Counted from the first letter of the stretch, positions 7,266-13,708 are shown. The stretch is 15,488 nt of DNA from JAXHUE01 sp034189655 (GCA_034189655.1 JAXHUE010000036.1:1-15488), one strand, 5' to 3'. Program-made: numbers and translations. Notes: a model not told the origin generated them from the letters alone.

Positions 7266-7838
7266 CTAGCCCGGCGGCGCCCCTTTTCTGTGCCGCGCCC
7301 TGGCCTCCCTGCCCAGGCGGAGGCCCTCGTTCAGCGCCCGCTGGTTGAGCCTCACGCTGCCCCGGGGCACCCTCTTCCTGAGCGCGGTGCGGATGGCGTG
7401 CTGGGAGACCACCCCCTGGAGCCCCACGATGACGCCCAGGCCGATGACGGCGGCGACCACGATGTCCCCCACCTGGTGCATGGCGATGTCCACCAGGGGG
7501 AAGGCCTCGATGCGGGCGGCGGCGGCCGCCGCGCTCGCGTTGCGCTGCGAGTCGACCACGATGAGGCCGCCGGGGACGACCTCGGTGCCGTAGCTGTGAA
7601 AGGCATCGCGGCTCAAGGCTAAGAGGACGTCGGCGCAGAGCACCTTGGGGTAGTCGATCTCCTCGCTGCCGATGATGACCTCGGTCCTGCTGGGGCCACC
7701 CCGCTGCTGGGCGGCGTAGGCCTGGGTGAGCACCACGTTCTTGCCGTCCAACAGCGCGGCCTCGGCCAGGATGATGCCCGCCAGCACTATGCCCTGGCCC
7801 CCCTCTCCGGCGAGGCGCACCTCCAGGCGGCGGCTCAC
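7266..7838 (-). CDS. korC: 2-oxoacid:ferredoxin oxidoreductase, gamma subunit (KorC type)
   Basis: 190 residues from the GTG at 7838. It is the gamma (CoA-interacting) subunit of the second oxidoreductase. LEVRLAGEGGQGIVLAGIILAEAA (5-28) holds the GxGGQG signature. The second family motif, usually near SYGPEARGG, reads AYAAQQRGGPSRTEV, a looser match. The frame is open to 7991, but that part overlies the beta gene. The GTG start overlaps the beta-gene stop by four bases (GTGA, 7835-7838), with GGAGG about eight bases upstream, so translation is probably coupled. It is the last gene of the alpha-beta-gamma operon and contains no ferredoxin domain. Confidence 0.88.
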   Translation of the reverse strand: MSRRLEVRLAGEGGQGIVLAGIILAEAALLDGKNVVLTQAYAAQQRGGPSRTEVIIGSEEIDYPKVLCADVLLALSRDAFHSYGTEVVPGGLIVVDSQRNASAAAAAARIEAFPLVDIAMHQVGDIVVAAVIGLGVIVGLQGVVSQHAIRTALRKRVPRGSVRLNQRALNEGLRLGREARARHRKGAPPG

Positions 7839-8659
7839 CGCGGGCCCTCCTCCCTCTGCAGGCGGTGCACCAGCTTGCCGTACTGCTCGCTGTAGGAGGG
7901 CCGCTCCCGGTCCACGAGCACACCGCGCACTATCTTGCCCCCCCTGCGCTCGGCGGGTACCCGCACCGACATGGTGTTGTCCCGGTACCACGTGAGCATA
8001 TCGATGGCGCCCCCCATCTGGCTGTGCCTGCCGTAGTGGACGGGGCAGTTGCTGATGGCCTCGACGAGCGAGAAGCCCTCCTTCTCGACGCCGCGCGCCA
8101 GCAACTGCTCCAGCTCCGACATGTGGAAGACGGTGCTGCGGGCGACGAACGAGGCGCCGGCGGCCTCGGCGAGGGCCACGACGTCGAAGGGCTGCTCCAC
8201 GTTGCCGTGGGGAGCGGTGAGGGCGTGGACCCCGTGCGGGGTGAGCGGCGAGACCTGCCCCCCGGTCATGCCGTAGACGCTGTTGTTGACCACCACCGCG
8301 GTGAGGTCCATGTTGCGCCTCGCGGCGTGTATCAGGTGGTTGCCGCCGATGGCCAGGGCATCGCCGTCGCCCATGACCACGATGACCTTGAGCTCAGGGC
8401 GGGACAGCTTCAGGCCCGTGGCGAAGGCGAGCGCCCGCCCGTGGGTGGTGTGCATGGTGTTGAAGTCGACGTATCCCGATATGCGCCCGCTGCACCCGAT
8501 GCCGGAGAGCAGTGCCACCTCGTCCCTGCCTAGGCCCAGGCGCATCACTGCCTTGATGATGGCCTTCATCACCAGCCCGTTGCCGCAGCCGGGGCACCAC
8601 ATGGTGGGCAGCCGCTCCTGGCGCAGGTAGTCGCGCTCGCTCGCCGCGCCCTCCGCCAT
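7835..8659 (-). CDS. korB: 2-oxoacid:ferredoxin oxidoreductase, beta subunit (KorB type)
   Basis: A 274-residue ThDP and [4Fe-4S] subunit of the 2-oxoglutarate (Kor/OGOR) class. Cluster cysteines: WCPGCGNG (C22, C25), GIGCSGR (C56) and probably C205 in SNCPVHYGR. The ThDP motif runs from VMGDGDALAIGGNH (95-108) to VNNSVYGMTGGQVSP (124-138). The segment with NTMHTTHGRALAFATGLKL (67-85) is also typical of KorB. The ATG at 8659 directly abuts the TAG stop of the alpha gene (8660-8662), with no bases between. It is shorter than the first operon's beta chain and clearly from another subfamily, so the two complexes are not recent duplicates. Confidence 0.92.
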   Translation of the reverse strand: MAEGAASERDYLRQERLPTMWCPGCGNGLVMKAIIKAVMRLGLGRDEVALLSGIGCSGRISGYVDFNTMHTTHGRALAFATGLKLSRPELKVIVVMGDGDALAIGGNHLIHAARRNMDLTAVVVNNSVYGMTGGQVSPLTPHGVHALTAPHGNVEQPFDVVALAEAAGASFVARSTVFHMSELEQLLARGVEKEGFSLVEAISNCPVHYGRHSQMGGAIDMLTWYRDNTMSVRVPAERRGGKIVRGVLVDRERPSYSEQYGKLVHRLQREEGPR

Positions 8660-9823
8660 CTATGCCTCCACTGCCCTCATTATCTGGGCAGGGGTCACCA
8701 TCTCCCCGTCCCTGCGGTTTACCCCCACCACCTCCACCCTGCCGCAGAGCACGCGCTGCACCTCGTGCAGCACCTGCCCCCGGTTCATCTCGCAGACGAT
8801 GACCCTCTCGACCCCCGCGGTGAGCCGGGCCATCTCCGCCTCGGGGAAGGGCCAGATGGTGAGCGGCCTGATCATGCCCACCGCCCTCCCCTGCTCCCTC
8901 GCCGTCTTCAAGGCGTGGCGCGCCGAGCGGGCGGTGGCGCCGTAGGCCACCAGTGCGATGTCGGCGTCTGCCATGGACTCCTCCCGGCACTGCACTATGT
9001 CGTCGAGGTGGTCCTCCACCTTGGTGAAGAGCCGCTCCAGCCACGGGCCTATCTCGTCGAGCTGGCGCGTGGGGAACCCCCAGCGGTCGTGGAACAGCCC
9101 CGTGATGTGGTAGCGGTAGCCCTCGCCGAAGGGCGGGAGCTGCGGCACGTCGCCCCCCTCTGTCTGGTAGGGGACATACTCCTTAGGCGGGAGCGATGTC
9201 TGGGTGCGGGCAACCACCTCGACCTGGGGCAGAGGCAGGTCTACCCGCTCCCTCATGTGGGCCACCACCTCGTCCATGAGCAGCACCACCGGTGTGCGGT
9301 AGCGCTCGGCGAGGTTGAAGGCGCGGACGGTGAGCTGGTAGGCCTCGAGCACCGAGCTGGGGCAGAGGCAGATGGCGGGGCGGTCGCCGTGAGACCCCCA
9401 GCGGGACTGCATGACGTCGCCCTGGGCCGGGGCGGTGGGCCTGCCCGTGCTCGGCCCCGCCCGCTGCACGTCGATGACGACGCAGGGTATCTCGGCGGCG
9501 GCGGCATAGCCGATGCCCTCCTGCATCAGGGAGAACCCGGGGCCGCTGGTGGCGGTCGCCGCCTTCATCCCGCCCACCGAGGCCCCGATGCAGGCGGCTA
9601 AAGAGGCGATCTCGTCCTCCATCTGGATGAACACCCGGCCCAGGCGGGGGAGCTCCGCGGAGAGCACGGTGGCGATCTCGTTGGCCGGCGTGATGGGGTA
9701 GCCGGCGTAGAAGCCCAGGCCGGCATCGATGGCGCCGCGCGCCACTGCCTCGTTGCCCTGCATGAGCACCGCAGAGACTGTTCCGCTTTCGCCTGTCGCC
9801 GTGGCATCGGCCCTGGGCACCAC
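8660..9823 (-). CDS. korA: 2-oxoacid:ferredoxin oxidoreductase, alpha subunit (KorA type)
   Basis: A 387-residue alpha subunit of the second oxidoreductase. Motifs: AGYPITPANEIATVL (40-54), QMEDEIASLAACIGASVGG (67-85, with the ThDP-contacting glutamate), ATSGPGFSLM (91-100), and RAGPSTGRPTAPAQGD (121-136), a hallmark of KorA-type chains. 2-Oxoglutarate is the usual substrate of this class, giving succinyl-CoA, CO2 and reduced ferredoxin, or the reverse in the reductive TCA cycle; other 2-oxoacids remain possible. The start is a GTG at 9823, with another at 9820; both have a weak GGTGGA site. The first 15 residues are not family-like, so an internal start is possible. It is the first gene of its operon, and I could not find a convincing promoter for it. 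Confidence 0.9.
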   Translation of the reverse strand: MVPRADATATGESGTVSAVLMQGNEAVARGAIDAGLGFYAGYPITPANEIATVLSAELPRLGRVFIQMEDEIASLAACIGASVGGMKAATATSGPGFSLMQEGIGYAAAAEIPCVVIDVQRAGPSTGRPTAPAQGDVMQSRWGSHGDRPAICLCPSSVLEAYQLTVRAFNLAERYRTPVVLLMDEVVAHMRERVDLPLPQVEVVARTQTSLPPKEYVPYQTEGGDVPQLPPFGEGYRYHITGLFHDRWGFPTRQLDEIGPWLERLFTKVEDHLDDIVQCREESMADADIALVAYGATARSARHALKTAREQGRAVGMIRPLTIWPFPEAEMARLTAGVERVIVCEMNRGQVLHEVQRVLCGRVEVVGVNRRDGEMVTPAQIMRAVEA

Positions 9824-10091
9824 TCCACCCCCGTGGCCGTCCCTGGTAGCACTCGCCTATGTCCCCAGGGAAGTCTCATCATGGTAACATAGATACGCAC
9901 CCCAGTACAACGATGTCTGCCCCCGGTTTGTGTAGGTGCTTTCTGGGCACCCACTTGCAAAAAGGTCAATTATGTTATATAGTGAGGGCGGTGGTCACAA
10001 GTCTAAGGTTACCGATGCCGAGAATCCCTCTTATGCCACAGGCCTTGGGTGACCAAACTTAGGCCAACTATCCTGGGAAAGGAGGTCACCC
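9824..10091. other. divergent regulatory region between korA and the zinc-ribbon gene
   Basis: These 268 bases contain no plausible gene. They are locally AT-richer around 9955-9985, where the plus-strand promoter lies. An imperfect structure, CCCTGG (9841-9846) with CCAGGG (9865-9870), lies in the korA leader. I see no clear minus-strand -35/-10 pair. Confidence 0.5.
9955..9983 (+). promoter_or_regulatory. promoter of the zinc-ribbon protein gene
   Basis: The -35 box TTGCAA (9955-9960, 4 of 6) and -10 box TATAGT (9978-9983, 5 of 6) are 17 bases apart, in the only AT-rich stretch of the spacer. The predicted start near 9990 leaves a leader of about 100 bases before the ATG at 10092. Confidence 0.5.
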
Positions 10092-10397
10092 ATGAGCTTG
10101 GAGGACAAGTCTCTGCAGTGTCTCGATTGCGGAGCGACGTTCACCTTCAGTGCCGGAGAGCAAGAAGCGTTCCTGGCCCGAGGCTTCGTCAATGAGCCCA
10201 AGCGCTGCCCCGCCTGCCGAAGGGCGCGCAAAGATCAGCGCCAGGGATACGACGGGTACAGCCCCAGGCGCCAGATGTTCCCGGCAGTGTGTGCTCAGTG
10301 TGGCATCGAGACAGAGGTGCCATTTGAGCCCCGAGAGGGTAGACCGGTCTACTGTAGCGACTGCTACAACAAGGTCAGGTTGAGCAGCATGCGCTAG
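10092..10397 (+). CDS. small double zinc-ribbon protein (zf-trcl plus CxxC-x17-CxxC)
   Basis: A 101-residue protein with two four-cysteine zinc sites. The first is CLDC (10-13) with CPAC (39-42), together with FTFSAGEQEAFLARGF and a following basic RRARKDQRQ, the pattern of the probable zinc-ribbon family zf-trcl. The second is CAQC (67-70), exactly 17 residues, then CSDC (88-91), matching the CxxC-x17-CxxC domain. Such proteins are common small partners or nucleic-acid-associated factors of unknown function in several anaerobic lineages. The middle, GYDGYSPRRQMF, is flexible and basic. The start is secure: AAAGGAGG (10078-10085) six bases before the ATG. The gene has its own promoter and a strong terminator directly after it, so it is probably made as a short abundant transcript. 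Confidence 0.85.
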   Translation: MSLEDKSLQCLDCGATFTFSAGEQEAFLARGFVNEPKRCPACRRARKDQRQGYDGYSPRRQMFPAVCAQCGIETEVPFEPREGRPVYCSDCYNKVRLSSMR

Positions 10398-10417
10398 TCT
10401 CTGCCTGGGGAAGCAAC

Positions 10418-10456
10418 GTGGGGGCCAGGCCCAAGGCCGGCCCCCACACTCTTTTT
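10418..10456 (+). terminator. strong intrinsic terminator, also leader of the next gene
   Basis: GTGGGGGCC (10418-10426) pairs with GGCCCCCAC (10439-10447), and inside it GGCC (10428-10431) pairs with GGCC (10435-10438) around a three-base loop. A run of five T follows at 10452-10456. The ribosome site of the next gene starts two bases after the T-run, so that gene depends on read-through or on anti-termination unless a promoter is hidden. Confidence 0.8.
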
Positions 10457-10470
10457 CGAGGAGGCGAACG

Positions 10471-10737
10471 TTGTTGACGGTAAGCACGAAGGCAGCCGAG
10501 GAGCTCAAGGGCAAGCTCGGCGAGTATTCAAACGAGCCCGACGATGTGTTCAGGCTTATCCTGGACCCTGAGGGGCTGAAGATCGTGCTCGACGCCGAGA
10601 GGCAGGGCGACCAGGTCATTCAGCACGAGGGCGATAGTATCCTCGTGGTGGCAAGCGACCTCTCACTCGCCCTCGCCGGCGTCACCATTGACTGTGAAGA
10701 GGGACCGGAAGGCCCCATGCTCACCATCTCAGGCTAG
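10471..10737 (+). CDS. small HesB/IscA-like protein lacking the cluster cysteines
   Basis: An 88-residue protein read from a TTG at 10471; GGAGG (10460-10464) six bases upstream supports it, and a second TTG at 10474 is possible. The opening LTVSTKAAEELKGKL, the FRLILDPEGLKIVLDAERQGDQVIQHEGDSILVV core and the closing TIDCEEGPEGPMLTIS follow the A-type carrier (HesB/IscA) layout in order and spacing. The GCSG cysteine and the C-terminal CGCG pair that hold iron or a [2Fe-2S] cluster are absent; only C75 is present, in the strand where the family has TIDY or similar. It may therefore be a non-cluster-binding relative. The family call is by pattern and moderate. The gene sits immediately after an intrinsic terminator and is convergent with the ArsA-like ATPase gene. 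Confidence 0.6.
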   Translation: MLTVSTKAAEELKGKLGEYSNEPDDVFRLILDPEGLKIVLDAERQGDQVIQHEGDSILVVASDLSLALAGVTIDCEEGPEGPMLTISG

Positions 10738-10836
10738 GCGGCCCCGTGGTCGCGCACTGAAGCGGCACGAGGCGACAGGTCGATGAAGACGTTTCCGCTG
10801 CACGCAGGTCTCACATGGTGTTGGACGGGGCCGCTA
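10734..10836. repeat. inverted repeat joining two convergent stop codons
   Basis: GCGGCCCCGT (10738-10747) is repeated inverted as ACGGGGCCGC (10825-10834). With one extra G on the left the match extends outward to CTAG on both sides, which includes the TAG stops of both convergent genes. The 77 bases between contain no gene and no T-run. It may act as a shared 3' structure. Confidence 0.55.
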
Positions 10837-11724
10837 GGGGAAGAGCTCCCGCTCCAGGAGCCTCAGGCTCTCTACGCCTTTGACCTCTGACGGGAGCAGC
10901 GGCAGCTCACTGATCCTCATGCGCTGCCCGTACCTGGCGGCGACCTCTTCTACGTATCCCTTCTGCATGGCAATCCGCGACTTCAAGAACTCCGAGTCAG
11001 AGTCCCTCACCACGTTGTTCACGATGACCTGGCCTATGGCGAAGCCGTGCCCGTCGAGCTCCCGGTGTATCCTCTCCATCTGGCGGACGCTCAACGCCTC
11101 CGGGATGGTGACCAGGGTGAACTCCGTGTCGTGCGCCAGGAAGTCGGCGCACCGCTGGGAGAGCTCCTTCCACTCGCCTATGGTGGCGAGCAGGGAGCGC
11201 CCACCGTCCCTGGTGCGCTTCAACCGGGAGTAGACCCGCACCGCGGCGTTCATGTGCTCGATGAACTGGGCGGGCAGCCTCAACAGGCGGAGCGTGTTGC
11301 CGCCGGGGGCGGTGTCCCACACCACCCTCTGGTACCTGTGGTCTTCGACCAGCTCCCTTATGTAGTCCAGCATGAACTCGTCCCCGATGCCCGGGGCCTC
11401 GGCCATGTACTCCACGAAGTCGGGCTCCACCGGGACGTACGCCGCCACCACCTCGTAGACCTCGGGCCCGAACCGCTGCTTCCACCTCTCCTTCACCCCG
11501 TCGAGGCTGATCTCCTCCATGTAGAGGTTGTCCATGATCTGCCGCTGCCCGTCCTGGGCCTCCACCTCGAATATGTCGGAGAGCGAGGGCGTGGGGTCCG
11601 TGGACACTATGAGCGTCCTCTCCCCCCCGGAGGCAAGGTGCAGGGCGGTGATCGCGGCGCACGTGGTCTTGCCCACGCCGCCCTTCCCGGCAAACATGGA
11701 GACGTGTCTCTGGCTATCAGGCAT
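10834..11724 (-). CDS. single-domain ArsA/Get3-type ATPase
   Basis: A 296-residue P-loop ATPase of the ArsA/TRC40 branch of the SIMIBI class. The deviant Walker A is FAGKGGVGKTTCAA (11-24), switch I is STDPTPSLSDIF (41-52), switch II is DTAPGGNTLRLLRLP (137-151), and the A-loop region is ISELPLLPSEVKGVESL near the C-terminus. EAPGIGDEFMLDYI (109-122) matches the conserved PGxxE segment. Family members either drive arsenite efflux (two-domain ArsA with ArsB) or guide tail-anchored proteins (Get3). This protein has one domain, and no CxxC metal-bridging pair or arsenite cysteine cluster is visible, and no arsB or arsR is nearby, so neither role can be assigned. The switch I DPTPSLSD differs from the usual DPAHSL. 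The ATG at 11724 has a weak GAGAGG site. It lies 99 bases after the AcuA-like gene. Confidence 0.85.
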   Translation of the reverse strand: MPDSQRHVSMFAGKGGVGKTTCAAITALHLASGGERTLIVSTDPTPSLSDIFEVEAQDGQRQIMDNLYMEEISLDGVKERWKQRFGPEVYEVVAAYVPVEPDFVEYMAEAPGIGDEFMLDYIRELVEDHRYQRVVWDTAPGGNTLRLLRLPAQFIEHMNAAVRVYSRLKRTRDGGRSLLATIGEWKELSQRCADFLAHDTEFTLVTIPEALSVRQMERIHRELDGHGFAIGQVIVNNVVRDSDSEFLKSRIAMQKGYVEEVAARYGQRMRISELPLLPSEVKGVESLRLLERELFP

Positions 11725-11750
11725 GGCACCCTCTCTTCAAAAACGTATGG

Positions 11751-11760
11751 CTCGCGCGAG
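11751..11760. repeat. 10-bp palindrome upstream of the ATPase gene
   Basis: CTCGCGCGAG reads the same on both strands, 27 bases before the ATPase start. It is short, and in GC-rich DNA it could be chance; an operator for a dimeric regulator is the other reading. Confidence 0.25.
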
Positions 11761-11802
11761 TGACGTGGCGGCGGAATGGCGGTCTTGTGCCCGCCGCGTA
11801 TA

Positions 11803-11820
11803 CCCCCCTGGCAGGGGGGG
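11803..11820 (-). promoter_or_regulatory. hairpin after the AcuA-like gene
   Basis: CCCCCC (11803-11808) and GGGGGG (11814-11820) flank a five-base loop, just beyond the stop of the AcuA-like gene. No T-run follows on the minus strand, so it is more likely an mRNA stabiliser or processing stem than an intrinsic terminator. Confidence 0.4.
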
Positions 11821-11823
11821 CCT

Positions 11824-12501
11824 CTAGAAGCGGTCGTCTGGGGGGTGCTCTGCACCGTCCGAGGTGAAGAGGAGGTCTAAGAACCGCTCCCGCTCGTCCT
11901 CGCTCACCCTGGACCCGATGCGGGCGAGGAGCACGTTGTAGGGGTCCAGGTTTATGTTGGCCTCTGTGGTGTAGTACTGGCGGAACCCGTAGGGCCGAAA
12001 AAGGTTCATCAGCATCGTGCGGTAGCCCGGCTTCTTCAGGCCCGCCATCTGCAGGTCCCAGTGCCAGGAGTAGCCGGTGAGGAGCACTATCCTGTCCTCC
12101 AGGGAGTCGTCTGCCATGGCCAGCTCCACCATCCTGGTGGCGATGCCCATGCGGCGCCAGTCCCTGCTCACCTCGATGGAGCCCAGCTCGTAGATGGTCC
12201 CGGCGCCGTCTCTGTGCCACCGCTCGTTGGGGCCGGGATAGGAGAAGGCGATGTAGCCCACGATCTTTCCCTCGTCGGTATAGGCCAGCACCACGTTCGC
12301 CCCCTCGAGGGCGGCGATCCGCGCCAGCCTCTCCCGGTCCCACACGATGGAGCGATAGTGGGGAAAGACCCCTATCCCCGCGTCCAGCTCCATGCCCTCG
12401 ATGAGCTGGGGTGGGCAGTGAGTCTTCAAGCGGATGGTGCCCCTCTCGGTGGACAGCGCCGCGGTACGGCCCCTCTCTTCATATGGTGTGTCTGGAGACA
12501 C
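11824..12501 (-). CDS. acuA: AcuA-like GNAT protein acetyltransferase
   Basis: A 225-residue GNAT enzyme that resembles acetoin-utilisation AcuA, which in Bacillus acetylates a lysine of acetyl-CoA synthetase and switches it off. The match to my recollection of AcuA runs over most of the length: AYTDEGKIVGYIAFSYPGPNERW (73-95), YELGSIEVSRDWRRMGIATRMV (104-125) with the acetyl-CoA pyrophosphate loop R116-x-x-G119-x-A121, GYSWHWDLQMAGLKKPGYRTML (143-164) and NVLLARIGSRVSEDERERF (189-207). The start is GTG at 12501 with GGGAGG five bases upstream. It follows a second GNAT gene after 29 bases. The usual partners acuB, acuC and acsA are not in the window, so the target may be encoded elsewhere or differ. 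Confidence 0.8.
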   Translation of the reverse strand: MSPDTPYEERGRTAALSTERGTIRLKTHCPPQLIEGMELDAGIGVFPHYRSIVWDRERLARIAALEGANVVLAYTDEGKIVGYIAFSYPGPNERWHRDGAGTIYELGSIEVSRDWRRMGIATRMVELAMADDSLEDRIVLLTGYSWHWDLQMAGLKKPGYRTMLMNLFRPYGFRQYYTTEANINLDPYNVLLARIGSRVSEDERERFLDLLFTSDGAEHPPDDRF

Positions 12502-12530
12502 GCCTACCTCCCCTCCATTGCCGTACGGGG

Positions 12531-13091
12531 CTAGAAGCCCCCCCAGTCCGGGTAGAAGGTCCTGGTCATCATGATGAGGTCGTGGCTTACGCCGTCGGGG
12601 TCCCGGGCATAGTCCGATATCACTGCCTCCTCGATGAAGCCTACCCGCCTTAGGCCTTCACGGGCGATCTCCTGTTTGCCGGCCACCATCTCCGCCATCA
12701 GCTTCTCCACCCCGCCGCTCAAGGCGGCGTTGACGATGTCCATCACCATCCACGTCCCCATGCCCTTGTTGCGGTACTTGGGGGAGACCACGATGCGCAG
12801 CTTGCCCACGTGCCTGCTGCCGCCATAGGTACGGCGGTGGAGCGTGGCGTCGGCGACGATCTCGTCGTCGACCACGGCGACAATGGGGAGCACCCTTTCG
12901 TAGTCGAGGCAGCGTACCCAGCTATCGATTACCTCCGCGTCGGCCACGTCCTCCTTGAGGTACCAGCGCTCCTCCTCAGGTATGCTCTGGAAGAACGCTA
13001 TCAGCCGCTCCCGGTCCTCGGCGACCATGGGGCGCAGTGTCACCCTGGTGCCATCGTCTATCACCACGACCTTGGGATAGCCCTTGAGCAT
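12531..13091 (-). CDS. GNAT family N-acetyltransferase
   Basis: A 186-residue single GNAT domain. It opens with VVVIDDGTRVTLRPMVAEDRERLIAFFQSIPEEERW (8-43), has a central strand PIVAVVDDEIVADATL, and then the acetyl-CoA loop LRIVVSPKYRNKGMGTWMV (98-116), with R107-x-x-G110-x-G112. The end, GLRRVGFIEEAVISDYARDPDGVSHDLIMM (146-175), resembles the second half of protein acetyltransferases joined to acyl-CoA synthetases, but here the domain stands alone. The substrate is unknown; a protein lysine is possible given the AcuA-like neighbour. AAAGGAGGG just before the ATG fixes the start. It lies in the middle of the minus-strand operon. Confidence 0.85.
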   Translation of the reverse strand: MLKGYPKVVVIDDGTRVTLRPMVAEDRERLIAFFQSIPEEERWYLKEDVADAEVIDSWVRCLDYERVLPIVAVVDDEIVADATLHRRTYGGSRHVGKLRIVVSPKYRNKGMGTWMVMDIVNAALSGGVEKLMAEMVAGKQEIAREGLRRVGFIEEAVISDYARDPDGVSHDLIMMTRTFYPDWGGF

Positions 13092-13126
13092 GCTCCCTCC
13101 TTTGTCTGCCTGGGCACCGGCCTGGT

Positions 13127-13708
13127 CTATGTCGATGTCCGTGATTGAGTGGGGCTATAGACCTCAGCCCCGCACCTCTCCATGGCCTCTCGCCAGCCTA
13201 TCTCGCCACTGTAGGCAGCGGCCGCGTAGCGGCGGATGCGCTGCACCGGCGCTGGGCAGGGCTCGGTGTCCCGCCGGCTGGCCCGGTACAGGGCGACGTT
13301 CAAGTCCAGCGCCCTCGCCTCTCTGCTCTCTCCGTCCAGGTGCGCCGCCGTGGCCAGGACGAGGTCGCGGAGGCCCTTGGCCAGCCACTCGTGCTCGCCG
13401 CCGAACTGCTCGCAGTACTGGAAGCGGCACAGTATGGGCCGGAAGCGGGCGATGGGGCAGCCCCCCTGCTCCGGCTGGAACAGCTCGCACCCCATGTCGC
13501 GGCAGCACTTCCCGCCGCACCGGGCGCACAGCGCCTGCTCGAGGTTCAGGCCGTCCAGGAGGTCGAGCGCCCACGTGACGTCGGGCTCCAGCGCCTGCCT
13601 GAGCTCCTCGTCGGTGGTGAAGGGGAGGTGGGGGAGCCGTGCCAGGCACGCGCCCAGGGCCTGGGCCTGTCTCTCTATCTCCTCGCTCGTCCCTATGCCT
13701 GCCTTCAA
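13127..13708 (-). CDS. YkgJ-type cysteine cluster protein
   Basis: A 193-residue soluble protein with the metal-binding pattern of the YkgJ (CxxCxxxCC) family: C61-x-x-C64-x-x-x-C68-C69, then C74, C84 (GCPIARF), and C94 and C99 in RPILCRFQYC. The RPxxCR step is typical. The family is believed to bind iron or zinc; its reaction is unknown. The flanking regions are mostly helical and charged. The start is a TTG at 13708, the first usable start after the upstream stop; its ribosome site is weak, with GGAGG 13 bases away, so a slightly different start is possible. Gaps are 30 bases to the flavoprotein gene and 35 to the GNAT gene. Confidence 0.8.
   Translation of the reverse strand: MKAGIGTSEEIERQAQALGACLARLPHLPFTTDEELRQALEPDVTWALDLLDGLNLEQALCARCGGKCCRDMGCELFQPEQGGCPIARFRPILCRFQYCEQFGGEHEWLAKGLRDLVLATAAHLDGESREARALDLNVALYRASRRDTEPCPAPVQRIRRYAAAAYSGEIGWREAMERCGAEVYSPTQSRTST

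Noticed and set aside
7839..7991. Upstream extension of the second gamma-subunit frame to 7991
   Set aside because: It overlaps the 3' end of the beta gene and is compositionally a shadow; the family sequence starts right after the GTG at 7838.
8765..9601. Plus-strand 278-residue frame opposite korA
   Set aside because: Antisense shadow of a clearly conserved gene, with no recognisable domain.
9824..9954. A korA promoter on the minus strand
   Set aside because: TTGTAC and TTGTGA were considered as -35 boxes, but the spacing to any TATAAT-like box is 13 or 15 bases, or the box is poor.
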